This document shows, in pieces, positions 36,901-45,369 of a DNA stretch of 64,000 bases. Numbering within the stretch: the first letter of the stretch is position 1; each line of letters opens with the position of its first letter. The position numbers and the translations under genes were made by a program. The notes beneath the pieces were generated by a model. That model was not told the DNA's origin. It worked only from the letters and a program-made list of their open reading frames with translations, and searched no databases. Source of the DNA: Pseudomonas caricapapayae (GTDB lineage Bacteria > Pseudomonadota > Gammaproteobacteria > Pseudomonadales > Pseudomonadaceae); contig NZ_LJPW01000038.1 in assembly GCF_001400735.1 (NCBI RefSeq), positions 1 to 64,000 of the forward strand. Reading direction: 5' to 3'.

Positions 36901-37742
36901 AACGGACGCAGATGCGGCGCTTCCGGACTCGACTGGGCAAAGCCGGTCGTGTTGAGAATCAGCTCGGTGTCAGCCTCGTCCAGCCAGTCCTCCACCTGGG
37001 TGAAGCAGCAGGGTTCCTTGAGGCTGGCCACGGCAATGGGCAACGGGTTGATGCCGTGTGCCTGTAAGCGGACGCAGAACTCGTCGATAAAACTGGTGTT
37101 GGCCGCCTGCAGGTGCGAGCGATAAAACAGCAGCGCCACCACCGGCTGCTCGGCAATCCAGTCTGCCTGCCAGTCGGCAAGCCGCGCACTTGCGCGTCGA
37201 GGGTGGTAGATAGCCGTGCGCGGCAACGGTGCGGGCTCGACCCAGGAATAATCGCGGTCCAGCCAGCGTCTGGCCATGCAGTTGTACAGTTGCAGCGCAT
37301 TCTGCAAACCGCCCTGACGCAAAAACTGCCAGAGCCGGTCGCGCTCTACGGCAGGTACGGTGCTCAGGTCGCTCAATTCGGGATCAGGGCGGTCATCACC
37401 CGGCACCAGGATCACCTGAACACCGCATGCCGCCAGTTCCATCAGCCGCTCGACGCCGTAACGCCAGTATCCGATACCGCCATGCAGGGAAATCAGAATG
37501 ACTCTGGCGTGACGCAACACTTCATCGACGTACAGGTCGACCGAGGCATGATTCTGGACCTGCATCGGATTGGCCAGACGCAGGCTGGGGTAGTCTTCGG
37601 GGAGCTGCCGGGCAGCTTCGGCCAGCAGCGCCAGGCTGGAATCGCCGCTACAGAGAATCACCAGCTCGGCCGGGGTCTGGCCCAGATCGGCAATGCTGTC
37701 GTCGGGTACGAAACCGCCGGGCTGGGTTCTCAGTAAATGCAT
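33978..37742 (-). CDS. cobN: cobaltochelatase subunit CobN
   Basis: A 1254-residue large subunit of aerobic cobaltochelatase, which inserts Co2+ into hydrogenobyrinic acid a,c-diamide. It shares the CobN/BchH fold; recognisable segments include HVGKHGNLEWLPGKGVGLS, a hallmark of the family, IYPFIVNDPGEG, and the C-terminal GGMLAASETLSGQKTASYHGDHSQP region. Length fits CobN. It is between cobW (3 bases upstream) and the ChlI-like gene (1-base overlap), in an operon preceded by a cobalamin riboswitch, so low B12 should raise its expression. Confidence 0.95.
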   Translation of the reverse strand: MHLLRTQPGGFVPDDSIADLGQTPAELVILCSGDSSLALLAEAARQLPEDYPSLRLANPMQVQNHASVDLYVDEVLRHARVILISLHGGIGYWRYGVERLMELAACGVQVILVPGDDRPDPELSDLSTVPAVERDRLWQFLRQGGLQNALQLYNCMARRWLDRDYSWVEPAPLPRTAIYHPRRASARLADWQADWIAEQPVVALLFYRSHLQAANTSFIDEFCVRLQAHGINPLPIAVASLKEPCCFTQVEDWLDEADTELILNTTGFAQSSPEAPHLRPFRRNVPVIQAICAQDNEPAWQASEQGLGARDLAMHIALPELDGRIISRPISFKDLAWRSERSQSDVVCYRAQPDRMDFVAQLARRWIELARLPNASKRVALILANYPTRDGRIGNGVGLDTPAAALNILSAMQAEGYPLAELPDSGTELIRQLLGGVTNDLDSIDQRPCQQSMALEEYLAAFNELPQENRDAVNARWGTPDADPMFRSGRMMIAGLRFGLTFVGIQPARGYQVDPSAVYHDPDLVPPHGYLAFYFWLRKAYGAHAVVHVGKHGNLEWLPGKGVGLSRTCWPDAVLGPMPNIYPFIVNDPGEGAQAKRRTQAVIIDHLMPPLTRAETYGPLRNLELLADEFYEAQLLDPRRARELQRDILELVRETRIDRELALGENLDSDADAALWLPRLDTYLCDLKESQIRDGLHIFGQSPQGRLRTDTLLALLRIPRGDGRGAQSSLLRALSKAFDLGFDPLDCELAEPWTGERPAALRAVSSDPWRSAGDARERLELYAAALIERVTQGDTLHDLPAHDDLTLIIDSLREVVAPRLDACGPGEMQGMLDALSGRFVPAGPSGAPSRGRLDVLPTGRNFFTVDVRNLPTTTAWRIGFQSASLLLERHLQDHGDHLRQLGLSVWGTATMRTGGDDIAQAMALMGVRPVWATGSQRVDDFEILPISLLDRPRVDVTLRVSGFFRDAFANLIKLFDAAVQAVAALDEPDDMNPLAARVREERQGFVADGLSEDEAARQAGWRIFGGKPGAYGAGVQGAIDGRLWQSRDDLAEVYLNWGGYAYGAADEGTPARQRFAQRLSQVQAVLQNQDNREHDLLDSNDYYQFQGGMLAASETLSGQKTASYHGDHSQPDLPKIRTLKEELNRVIRSRAANPKWIEGVRRHGYKGAFEMAATVDFLFAFDATTELIDDHQYALLADAYLLDPATRDFIARHNPDALRDMTERMLEAQQRGLWQEPGEYRQALEDLLLDIEEN

Positions 37743-37745
37743 GGG

Positions 37746-38810
37746 TCAGCCGACAATCGCAGCGTTGAGCTGCGCCTGCAGGGCCGCGGCGTCCAGTTCC
37801 TGGCCAATCAGCACCAGGTGCGTGGCGCGTTCTTCGTCGGCACGCCAGGCGCGGTCGAAATGCTTGTCGAAACGCGTACCGACGCCCTGAATCAGCAGGC
37901 GCATTGGCTTGCCGGGAATGGCCGCGAAGCCTTTCACCCGCAGAATGCCATGCTGCACGACCAGTTGATTCAGCGCACCAAGCAGGACTTTTTCATCCGC
38001 CTGCGGCAGCTTCAGGGAAATTGAATCGAACGCGTCGTGATCGTGGTCATCATGATCGTCATCGTCGTGGTGATCATGGTGGGTTTTGCGACCGTCGATG
38101 TGCAGCTCGGACTCGGCACCGACACCCAGCAGCACGCTGATTGGCAGACGGCCGCTGCTCGCTTCGATCACCTTGACAGCGGGCGGCAGTTCTTCGGCAA
38201 CTTCGGCACGCACCGCAGCCAGCCCTTCGGCATCGATCATGTCGGCTTTATTGAGGATGACCAGATCGGCGCTGGCCAACTGATCGGCGAACAACTCGTG
38301 CAGAGGCGACTCGTGGTCCAGATTCGGGTCGAGCTTGCGTTGCGCATCGACCTGATCCGGGAATGCAGCAAACGTACCGGCCAGTACCGCCGGGCTGTCG
38401 ACCACAGTGATCACCGCATCGACCGTGCAGGCGTTGCGAATTTCCGGCCACTGGAAGGCTTGAACCAACGGCTTGGGCAATGCCAGCCCCGAAGTTTCGA
38501 TGAGGATGTGGTCCAGGTCTCCACGACGAGCAACCAGTTCGCGCATGACCGGAAAGAACTCTTCCTGAACCGTGCAGCACAGGCAGCCGTTGGCCAGCTC
38601 GTAAACCCGGCCGTTGGCTTCTTCTTCGGTGCAACCGATCGTGCACTGCTTGAGGATCTCGCCGTCGATGCCCAATTCGCCGAACTCATTGACGATGACC
38701 GCAATGCGCCGCCCCTCGGCGTTGTCGAGCATGTGCCGCAGCAGGGTAGTCTTGCCCGAGCCGAGAAAGCCGGTGACGATGGTGACGGGAAGCTTGGCCA
38801 GTGTTTTCAT
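37746..38810 (-). CDS. cobW: CobW family GTP-binding metallochaperone
   Basis: A 354-residue G3E-family GTPase. The P-loop is GFLGSGKTTLLRHML at residues 12-26, the metal-binding CxCC motif is GCLCC, and a His/Asp-rich tract (HHDHHDDDDHDDHDHD) sits before the C-terminal domain. Such proteins deliver metals; CobW is believed to load cobalt for the CobN chelatase. The start at 38810 places MKTLAKLPVTIVTG at the N-terminus; upstream in-frame residues belong to the leader. First gene after the minus-strand riboswitch and 3 bases before cobN. Confidence 0.95.
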   Translation of the reverse strand: MKTLAKLPVTIVTGFLGSGKTTLLRHMLDNAEGRRIAVIVNEFGELGIDGEILKQCTIGCTEEEANGRVYELANGCLCCTVQEEFFPVMRELVARRGDLDHILIETSGLALPKPLVQAFQWPEIRNACTVDAVITVVDSPAVLAGTFAAFPDQVDAQRKLDPNLDHESPLHELFADQLASADLVILNKADMIDAEGLAAVRAEVAEELPPAVKVIEASSGRLPISVLLGVGAESELHIDGRKTHHDHHDDDDHDDHDHDAFDSISLKLPQADEKVLLGALNQLVVQHGILRVKGFAAIPGKPMRLLIQGVGTRFDKHFDRAWRADEERATHLVLIGQELDAAALQAQLNAAIVG

Positions 38811-38935
38811 CAGATGCCCTTTGGCAGTGCGGCGGGCAAACAGGACGAGAACCGCATGCCTGGCACACGGATCGGATCGCCACCGGATCACCCCGCCCGG
38901 TTGTAGTGAGAATTCGCAGACCCTGGGTCCGGTTC

Positions 38936-39095
38936 GAGGCAGGTCTCCTGGCTCACGGCGGCTTGCAGATCATTAAAGACCTGTCGACACGCATTCATTG
39001 CGCCTTCCCGCCGCAGCAGTGGCTGTGCAATGAACCTGACCGTTTACAGTTGCGGGGGCAGCTGCGGCGTATACCGCATTCCCGTCTTAGCTCCA
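38936..39095 (-). ncRNA. cobalamin riboswitch upstream of cobW
   Basis: Read on the minus strand, the region shows the ordered landmarks of the AdoCbl riboswitch: GGGAATGCGGT, then CTGCCCCCGCAACTGTAA, the B12 box part GCCACTG, CGGGAAGGCG, and the closing GAGCCAGGAGACCTGCC. The 3' end lies about 125 bases before the cobW start. Ligand binding would be expected to repress the cobW-cobN-chlI-vWA operon. Outer boundaries are approximate. Confidence 0.93.
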
Positions 39096-39207
39096 TTTGT
39101 AACGCATTACGCAGGGAGAACCTCGAACCGGCAAGGCTACGCAGTGACCGCAGACAGGTCAATCGTTCAGATTGACGATCCCCCGCCGCGCATGCTCTCC
39201 TGTACGC

Positions 39208-39405
39208 CTTGTTTCGGGTGCCCCTCACGGGGTGAAACGGGAAACCGGTGTGCTCGCCCTATTGTCGAGCAAGTCCGGTGCTGCCCCCGCAACGGTAAGC
39301 GAGAGAAGGTCTGATCCACTGTGCCGCGGCATGGGAAGGTGACCTTGCAGGGCTTGAACATACTGACGTTCAGTCCCCTCGCGAGCCCGGAGACCGGCCC
39401 GACAT
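39208..39405 (+). ncRNA. cobalamin riboswitch upstream of cbtB
   Basis: On the plus strand: GGGAAACCGGTG, then GTGCTGCCCCCGCAACGGTAA, ATCCACTG, ATGGGAAGGTG and the closing GAGCCCGGAGACCGGCCCGACA. This is a second, independent AdoCbl riboswitch about 110 bases before cbtB, arranged head to head with the cobW one. It should repress cbtB-cbtA-cobE-cobM when B12 is abundant. Boundaries are approximate. Confidence 0.93.
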
Positions 39406-39512
39406 TGTTGCAATGACAAACCCGCGGTGGGCGGGCGCAGTTGAAACCTCCGGCATCTGTCGGCAGGTTCCTTTGCGCGTGGCCCACTTGCCAATCACCA
39501 AGAGGGATCGCC

Positions 39513-39698
39513 ATGTCGACCATCAGCAGCAGCCACCCCGCCACGACCAGTTCCACGCGCACTCAACGCCTGACAGCCGCTATCAGCGCCACATTGCTGG
39601 GTGCCTGCCTGGTCTATTTCGCCGGATTCTCGCACATCGCTGCCGTGCACAATGCGGCACATGACACCCGTCACAGCGCTGCCTTTCCTTGCCATTAA
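39513..39698 (+). CDS. cbtB: cobalt transporter subunit CbtB
   Basis: A 61-residue single-span membrane protein. The hydrophobic segment LTAAISATLLGACLVYFAGF is followed by the His-rich C-terminus HNAAHDTRHSAAFPCH, the proposed metal-binding tail of CbtB. The family was defined by B12-riboswitch-controlled genes and is thought to work with CbtA in cobalt uptake. The start at 39513 follows AGAGGGA. It sits 10 bases before cbtA. Confidence 0.92.
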   Translation: MSTISSSHPATTSSTRTQRLTAAISATLLGACLVYFAGFSHIAAVHNAAHDTRHSAAFPCH

Positions 39699-39708
39699 GG
39701 GTTACACA

Positions 39709-40431
39709 ATGTTCAAGCGAATCGCACAAACTGCCGGGTTCACAGGCCTGCTTGCGGCCCTGTTGCTGACTCTGCTGCAAAGCCTGTGGGTGGTGCCGCT
39801 GATTCAGCAGGCCGAAACTTACGAAAACGCGTTTGCCGAACAGGTGCATGAGCATGCCGAAGGCGCGACCGCCGAGCACAGTCATGCGCATGAAGAGGCG
39901 GCCTGGGAACCTGAAAACGGCTGGCAACGTGTGCTCTCCACTACGGGCGGCAATCTGGTGGTCGCGGTGGGCTTTGCCCTGATGCTCGCCGGGCTGTACA
40001 CCTTGCGCGCGCCGCGTCGCACCGTGCAAGGCGTATGGTGGGGGCTGGCCGGTTTCGCTGTATTTGTGCTGGCACCCACCCTCGGCCTGCCACCTGAGTT
40101 ACCAGGCACAGCCGCCGCCGAGCTGAGCCAGCGCCAGCTGTGGTGGATCGGCACCGCTGCGTCCACTGCCACCGGGCTGGCCTTGCTGGTATTCGGTCAG
40201 AACTGGCTGCTGAAAGCGCTGGGTGTGGCGATTCTGGTGGTGCCTCATGTTATCGGCGCGCCACAGCCGCTGGCCCATGAAAGCCTGGCCCCCGAGGCTC
40301 TGGAGTCGCAGTTCATGCTTGCCTCGTTACTTACCAACGCGCTGTTCTGGGTCGCGATGGGGCTGATCAGTGCCTGGTTGTTCCGCAGAAACGATGATCA
40401 CAGCAGCAATGCCGACCTGCACCAGGCCTGA
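39709..40431 (+). CDS. cbtA: cobalt transporter subunit CbtA
   Basis: A 240-residue membrane protein with about five hydrophobic segments (for example TGLLAALLLTLLQSLWVVPL, NLVVAVGFALMLAGLYTL, GLAGFAVFVLAPTLGL) and a His-rich loop HEHAEGATAEHSHAHEEA, fitting CbtA. It is a predicted cobalt permease partner of CbtB; transport has been inferred from regulation and context in the family rather than shown in detail. The start at 39709 places the signal-like first helix correctly. Its 3' end overlaps cobE. Confidence 0.92.
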   Translation: MFKRIAQTAGFTGLLAALLLTLLQSLWVVPLIQQAETYENAFAEQVHEHAEGATAEHSHAHEEAAWEPENGWQRVLSTTGGNLVVAVGFALMLAGLYTLRAPRRTVQGVWWGLAGFAVFVLAPTLGLPPELPGTAAAELSQRQLWWIGTAASTATGLALLVFGQNWLLKALGVAILVVPHVIGAPQPLAHESLAPEALESQFMLASLLTNALFWVAMGLISAWLFRRNDDHSSNADLHQA

Positions 40432-40858
40432 TTCACTGCGGATTGACCCCGGCGCAGCCCTGGTCGCCGGGTTGGGCTGTCGACGCGGTTGTTCGGCAGC
40501 AGCATTGCGCGAGCTGATCGAGCGCAGTCTTCGAGCCATTGGCCTGGACATTGCCAGCGTCACCGCGCTGGCGTCTATCGATCTGAAAGACAAGGAACCG
40601 GGCCTGCTTGAATTGGTCCAGCAATTGGGCGTACCGCTGGTGTGTTTCAACGCCACGCAACTGGTGGCGTGGGAACTGCATCTCACCCATCGTTCTGCGC
40701 AGGTCTTTCAGACGACGGGCTGTCATGGTGTGGCCGAGGGTTCGGCACTGGCGCTGGCTGCGCAGTCGGGAGACGGCACCGCCACGTTGCTGATCGAGCG
40801 GCAGAAAAGCGCTCACGCAACATTTGCCTTGGCAATCAGCCCCGCCCACGGTGGATAA
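40394..40858 (+). CDS. cobE: cobalamin biosynthesis protein CobE (CbiG C-terminal-like)
   Basis: A 154-residue protein matching the CobE/CbiG C-terminal domain: LVAGLGCRRGCSAAALRELIE at the front, ALASIDLKDKEPGLLEL, then a GCHGVAEGSALALA motif where this family carries its conserved substrate-site residues. CobE is needed for cobalamin synthesis but its precise reaction in the aerobic route is not settled. I set the start at 40394, inside the cbtA 3' end; an ATG at 40409 is equally possible since neither has a good ribosome-binding site. Part of the cbtB-cbtA-cobE-cobM operon. Confidence 0.85.
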   Translation: MITAAMPTCTRPDSLRIDPGAALVAGLGCRRGCSAAALRELIERSLRAIGLDIASVTALASIDLKDKEPGLLELVQQLGVPLVCFNATQLVAWELHLTHRSAQVFQTTGCHGVAEGSALALAAQSGDGTATLLIERQKSAHATFALAISPAHGG

Positions 40859-40890
40859 TCGCCCCGCGCTCATTCACCCCGGAGAACACA

Positions 40891-41640
40891 TTGACTGTCT
40901 ACTTCATCGGCGCAGGCCCTGGCGATCCCGAGCTGATCACCGTCAAGGGGCAACGCCTGATTCGTACCTGCCCGATCATTATCTACGCAGGCTCGCTCGT
41001 GCCGCTGGCCGTGCTGGAGGGCAATCAGGCCGTGCAGGTGGCCAACAGTGCAGAAATGCATCTTGAACAGATCATTGAGCTGATCAAGGCTGCGCATGCG
41101 CAGGGCCAGGACGTTGCTCGCGTGCACTCCGGCGACCCGAGCCTGTATGGCGCCATCGGCGAACAAATCCGCCATCTGCGCGAACTGGACATTCCATTCG
41201 AAATCATTCCCGGCGTGACTGCGACCGCTGCCTGTGCCGCCTTGCTGGGCGTCGAGCTGACCCTGCCGGATGTTTCGCAAAGCGTGATTCTGACCCGCTA
41301 CGCCGACAAGACGTCGATGCCCGACGGCGAGGAGCTGGCCAGTCTGGCCCGCCACCGGGCGACCATGGCAATTCATCTCGGCGTGAACAACCTGCAGCGG
41401 ATTGTCGAAGAGCTTGCCCCCCATTATGGACTCGATTGCCCGATTGCCGTCGTGCACCGCGCCAGTTGGCCGGATCAGGACTGGGTGCTGGGGACACTGG
41501 CGGATATTCACGAAAAAGTGCAGGCCAGAGGCTTCCGCCGCACTGCACTGATTCTGGTCGGACGCGTGCTTGCCGACGATACGTTCAGCGAATCCTCGCT
41601 GTACCGCGCCGGGCATGCCCATCTGTTCAGGCCTGGATAA
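40891..41640 (+). CDS. cobM: precorrin-4 C(11)-methyltransferase CobM
   Basis: A 249-residue tetrapyrrole methylase that adds the C11 methyl group to precorrin-4 using SAM. The SAM-binding motif VYFIGAGPGDPELIT is at the N-terminus, followed by IIYAGSLVP, the HSGDPSLYGAIGEQ segment and the IPFEIIPGVTATAA motif. The start is a TTG at 40891, ten bases after GGAGA; there is no in-frame ATG that would keep the first beta strand. Last gene of the riboswitch-controlled operon. Confidence 0.94.
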   Translation: MTVYFIGAGPGDPELITVKGQRLIRTCPIIIYAGSLVPLAVLEGNQAVQVANSAEMHLEQIIELIKAAHAQGQDVARVHSGDPSLYGAIGEQIRHLRELDIPFEIIPGVTATAACAALLGVELTLPDVSQSVILTRYADKTSMPDGEELASLARHRATMAIHLGVNNLQRIVEELAPHYGLDCPIAVVHRASWPDQDWVLGTLADIHEKVQARGFRRTALILVGRVLADDTFSESSLYRAGHAHLFRPG

Positions 41641-41713
41641 CGCTCGCTCCCCCGCCTCGGACTCTGCCCGCAGGATGCGGCAAAGACCCGGGCGGTCCGT
41701 CCGTCAGGCGTCC

Positions 41714-44700
41714 TCAAGCAGCTGCTTCGTAGAGCTTCGGCGCAGCCACTTCGCCGCTTTCCAGACTCTTGCGTAGAATATCGGCCTGTAACGCAGCTGC
41801 TTTCATGGCGCTTTCCTTGATATAGCCATAACCACGAATGCGTTCCGGCAGACGTGCCAGGCTCAGGGCGGTGTGGCGGTTCTGTGCTTGCAGGTGCTGA
41901 AGAATCAGCTCTATGTCACTGACATAGCTATCAATCAAGGCCCTCTCCTGCCGACGCTCAAGGCTGCGGCCAAAGGGATCGAGTACCGTGCCACGGAGGA
42001 ACTTGAATTTAGCCAGTACATCGAAGGCGCGCAGCATCCACGGCCCGAAACTGCGTTTGTGCGGCAGGCCGTCATGCGGATCGCGCTTGGCCAGCCAAGA
42101 CGGTGCCAGGTGAAATTCCAGCCGATAATCACCTTCAAACTGTGCGTCCAGCTGGCGAGCAAATTCGCCGTTGCTGTACAGCCGAGCCACTTCATATTCG
42201 TCCTTGTAGGCCAGCAATTTGAAGTAGTTGAACGCCACTGCCTCGGACAGCGATGGCTGCTGACCAGGGAACACGCGTGATTCGGTATCGCGCACACGCT
42301 GAACCAGTTCCAGATAACGCTTGGCGTAGGCGCTGCTCTGATACTGCTTCAAGGTTTCGACATTGCTCTGCACGCGCTGATCAAGGTCCATTGGCTGCGG
42401 TTCGCTGACCTTCTGCTGCGGATTGACGAAAGCTTCGACCGCCGCAGGGTCATGGGCGGCACGACGCCCCCAGAGAAAAGCCTGCTGGTTGAGATTGACT
42501 GCCACCCCATTGAGTTCGATAGCCTTTTCGATGGCCGCCGAGGTCAATGGAATCAGCCCCAGTTGAAATGCATAGCCGAGCATGAACAGGTTGCTGGCAA
42601 TACTGTCGCCCATCAATCGGGTGGCCAGCGATGTGGCTTCGACGAAGTGAGTTTTTCCGGCCCCGACCGCATCGATGATGGTCTGCTTCATGGCCTCGGC
42701 CGGAAACACCGCATCCGGATTGCGGGTGAATTCGGCAGTGGGCGTTTGCTGGCTGTTGACCACTGCATGAGAAATCTTGCTGTCGAGCTTGGCGATAGCA
42801 TCCGGGCCTGCCGCCACCAGAAGGTCACAGCCCAGCAACAGGTGAGCCTCTCCGGCCGCGATGCGCACCGCGAACAAGTCCTCCTGGCGCGCTGCAATGC
42901 GAATATGGCTGACCACCGGACCGAATTTCTGTGCCAGACCGGCCTGATCCAGCACGCTACAGCCCTTGCCTTCCAGGTTCGCGGCATAACCCAGCATCGC
43001 ACCGACGGTGGTCACACCCGTTCCGCCGACACCCGGCAGCAGAATGTTGAACGGCCGGTTCAGCAACGGCAGTGTGGGCTCGGGCAGACGAGCGAACGCC
43101 TCGACCTGCGTGGGCAGTGCAGGCTTACGCAGTTTGCCGCCATGCACCGTCACGAAGCTCGGGCAGAAACCCTCGACGCAACTGAAATCCTTGTTGCAGG
43201 CGCTCTGGTCGATTTCGCGCTTGCGGCCTTGGGGCGTTTCCTTCGGCAATACGGACAGGCAACCGGATTTGACCCCGCAATCGCCACAGCCTTCACACAC
43301 GGCCGGGTTGATCAGCGCCCGTTTTTCCAGATCCGGCATCGTGCCACGCTTGCGACGGCGGCGTTTTTCCGTCGCGCAGGTCTGGTCATAGATGATGACC
43401 GACACACCTTTGAACTCACGCAGCTCACGCTGCACGCTGTCCAGCTCGCGCCGATGATGGAAGGTGGTAATCGGCGCAAAATCCTCCCGGCTAGGGTATT
43501 TTTCCGGCTCGTCCGAGACCAGTGCGATACGCTGTACGCCCTCATTGAACACCTGACGGCTCAGTTGATCGACACGCAGCACGCCGTCGATCGGCTGGCC
43601 GCCGGTCATGGCCACGGCATCGTTATAGAGGATCTTGTAGGTGATGTTGACCTTTGAAGCCACGGCCGCACGCAGTGCCAGATGCCCGGAGTGAAAGTAC
43701 GTGCCGTCGCCCAGGTTTTGAAAGACGTGCGGTGTTTCGGTGAACGGTGCCTGACCGATCCAGGTCACGCCTTCACCGCCCATCTGAGTGAAAGTGTCGG
43801 TTTCGCGATCCATCCAGATGGTCATGTAATGGCAGCCGATCCCGGCCAGCGCGCGACTGCCTTCGGGAACACGCGTGGAGGTATTGTGCGGGCAACCGGA
43901 ACAGAAATGCGGGGTGCGCTGGGTGGTAAACAGCGGCGCCTGGAGCGCTTGCTCCTTGTCGCTGAGAAACTGCAGACGGGCCTCGATCTGCGGACTGCTG
44001 TAGAACGGCGCGAGACGCTTGGCGATAACCCTGGCAATCATTGCTGGTGTCAGCTCGCCAAGATTCGGCAGTAATGAGCGGCCCTGTTCATCGAATTCTC
44101 CGACCACCACCGGGCGGCGATCAACCGGCCAGTTGTAAAGCTGACCAGTCAGTTGGTCTTCGATGACACTGCGTTTTTCCTCGACCACCAGTATCTCGTC
44201 CAGCCCTTCGGCAAAGTCGTGCACCGACACAGGCTCCAACGGCCAGCTCATCCCGACCTTGAGCACGCGTATGCCGACTTTGTCGCACAGGTCCTGGTCA
44301 ATCCCCAGCTCTTCGAGCGCCTGACGCACGTCCAGATAGGACTTGCCGGTAGTGATGATCCCCAGCCGCGGCTGCGCAGAGTCAATGACGACCTTGTTGA
44401 GCTGATTGGCGCGGGCGAAGGCCCTGGCCGCATAGATCTTGTAGGTATTGAGCCGCGCTTCCTGAGCCAGTGGCGGATCCGGCCAACGAATGTGCAAGCC
44501 GCCCTCCGGCAGCACGAAATCTTCGGGGATACGTGTTTCGACCCGCAACGGGTCGACCTCGACCACGGCAGAAGAATCGACGTTCTCGGCGATGGTTTTC
44601 ATTGCCACCCAGCAACCGCTGTAGCGCGACAATTCCCAACCGATGATGCCGTAGTCGAGAATTTCCTGAACGTTGCTGGGGTTGAGCACTGGAATCATCG

Positions 44701-45196
44701 AAGCGATAAACGCGTGCTCGCTCTGATGCGCAATGGTGGATGATTTGCAGCCGTGGTCATCGCCCGCAAGGATCAGCACACCGCCATTGGCAGCAACGCC
44801 CGCCGAGTTGCCGTGCTTGAAGACATCGCCGCAACGGTCTACACCCGGCCCCTTGCCGTACCAGAGGGCGAATACGCCATCGTATTTGCCCTGCGGGAAC
44901 AGGTTGACCTGTTGGCTGCCCCAGACTGCCGTAGCCGCCAGCTCTTCGTTGATGCCCGGCTGAAAATGAATGGCGTTTTGCTGCAGATAGTCCTTGGCAT
45001 CCCAAAGGCTTTTGTCCAGATTGCCCAGCGGCGAGCCGCGGTAGCCGGAAATGAACCCGGCCGTATTCAGGCCGCAGGCTTCATCACGCTGCTTTTGCAG
45101 CATCGGCAGGCGGGTCAGTGCCTGGGTGCCGGTCAGGTACAGATTGCCGGTGGCAAGCCGGTATTTATCATCCAGACGAATATCAGCCAGAGACAT
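41714..45196 (-). CDS. indolepyruvate ferredoxin oxidoreductase, fused subunits
   Basis: A 1160-residue protein combining the IorA-type alpha part (pyrimidine and TPP domains), a ferredoxin-like segment and an IorB-type gamma domain. Visible are the TPP-region signature HFCSGCPHNTSTRVPEGSR, a Fe-S cluster motif CEGCGDCGVKSGCLSV, and the gamma domain start ILLPGVGGTGVTTVGAMLG. It oxidatively decarboxylates aryl-pyruvates, such as indolepyruvate, to aryl-acetyl-CoA using ferredoxin. The start at 45196 (MSLADIRLDDKYRL) removes a non-conserved leader. An Lrp-type regulator is divergent, so it probably responds to amino acids. Confidence 0.93.
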   Translation of the reverse strand: MSLADIRLDDKYRLATGNLYLTGTQALTRLPMLQKQRDEACGLNTAGFISGYRGSPLGNLDKSLWDAKDYLQQNAIHFQPGINEELAATAVWGSQQVNLFPQGKYDGVFALWYGKGPGVDRCGDVFKHGNSAGVAANGGVLILAGDDHGCKSSTIAHQSEHAFIASMIPVLNPSNVQEILDYGIIGWELSRYSGCWVAMKTIAENVDSSAVVEVDPLRVETRIPEDFVLPEGGLHIRWPDPPLAQEARLNTYKIYAARAFARANQLNKVVIDSAQPRLGIITTGKSYLDVRQALEELGIDQDLCDKVGIRVLKVGMSWPLEPVSVHDFAEGLDEILVVEEKRSVIEDQLTGQLYNWPVDRRPVVVGEFDEQGRSLLPNLGELTPAMIARVIAKRLAPFYSSPQIEARLQFLSDKEQALQAPLFTTQRTPHFCSGCPHNTSTRVPEGSRALAGIGCHYMTIWMDRETDTFTQMGGEGVTWIGQAPFTETPHVFQNLGDGTYFHSGHLALRAAVASKVNITYKILYNDAVAMTGGQPIDGVLRVDQLSRQVFNEGVQRIALVSDEPEKYPSREDFAPITTFHHRRELDSVQRELREFKGVSVIIYDQTCATEKRRRRKRGTMPDLEKRALINPAVCEGCGDCGVKSGCLSVLPKETPQGRKREIDQSACNKDFSCVEGFCPSFVTVHGGKLRKPALPTQVEAFARLPEPTLPLLNRPFNILLPGVGGTGVTTVGAMLGYAANLEGKGCSVLDQAGLAQKFGPVVSHIRIAARQEDLFAVRIAAGEAHLLLGCDLLVAAGPDAIAKLDSKISHAVVNSQQTPTAEFTRNPDAVFPAEAMKQTIIDAVGAGKTHFVEATSLATRLMGDSIASNLFMLGYAFQLGLIPLTSAAIEKAIELNGVAVNLNQQAFLWGRRAAHDPAAVEAFVNPQQKVSEPQPMDLDQRVQSNVETLKQYQSSAYAKRYLELVQRVRDTESRVFPGQQPSLSEAVAFNYFKLLAYKDEYEVARLYSNGEFARQLDAQFEGDYRLEFHLAPSWLAKRDPHDGLPHKRSFGPWMLRAFDVLAKFKFLRGTVLDPFGRSLERRQERALIDSYVSDIELILQHLQAQNRHTALSLARLPERIRGYGYIKESAMKAAALQADILRKSLESGEVAAPKLYEAAA

Positions 45197-45369
45197 GCAG
45201 ATACCTCTCTTGTTCTTATAGTGGTCAGGTCTTTGCACCGGGACGGTCCAGCCCGGCAGCCTTGCCACTAGACTGCCAGCAGCCAAGAGGCTTTTTCTTT
45301 CTAAATGCGTGCAAATCTGCTGATACTGAGCATGCTTTTTTCAACAAGAACAAAAAACAAGGTCAATTC

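Noticed and set aside
35631..37067. 478-codon open frame antisense to cobN
   Set aside because: Shadow of cobN; Arg/Gln/His-rich product with no motif.
42452..43657. 401-codon open frame antisense to the indolepyruvate oxidoreductase gene
   Set aside because: Shadow frame; His/Arg-rich product without conserved features.
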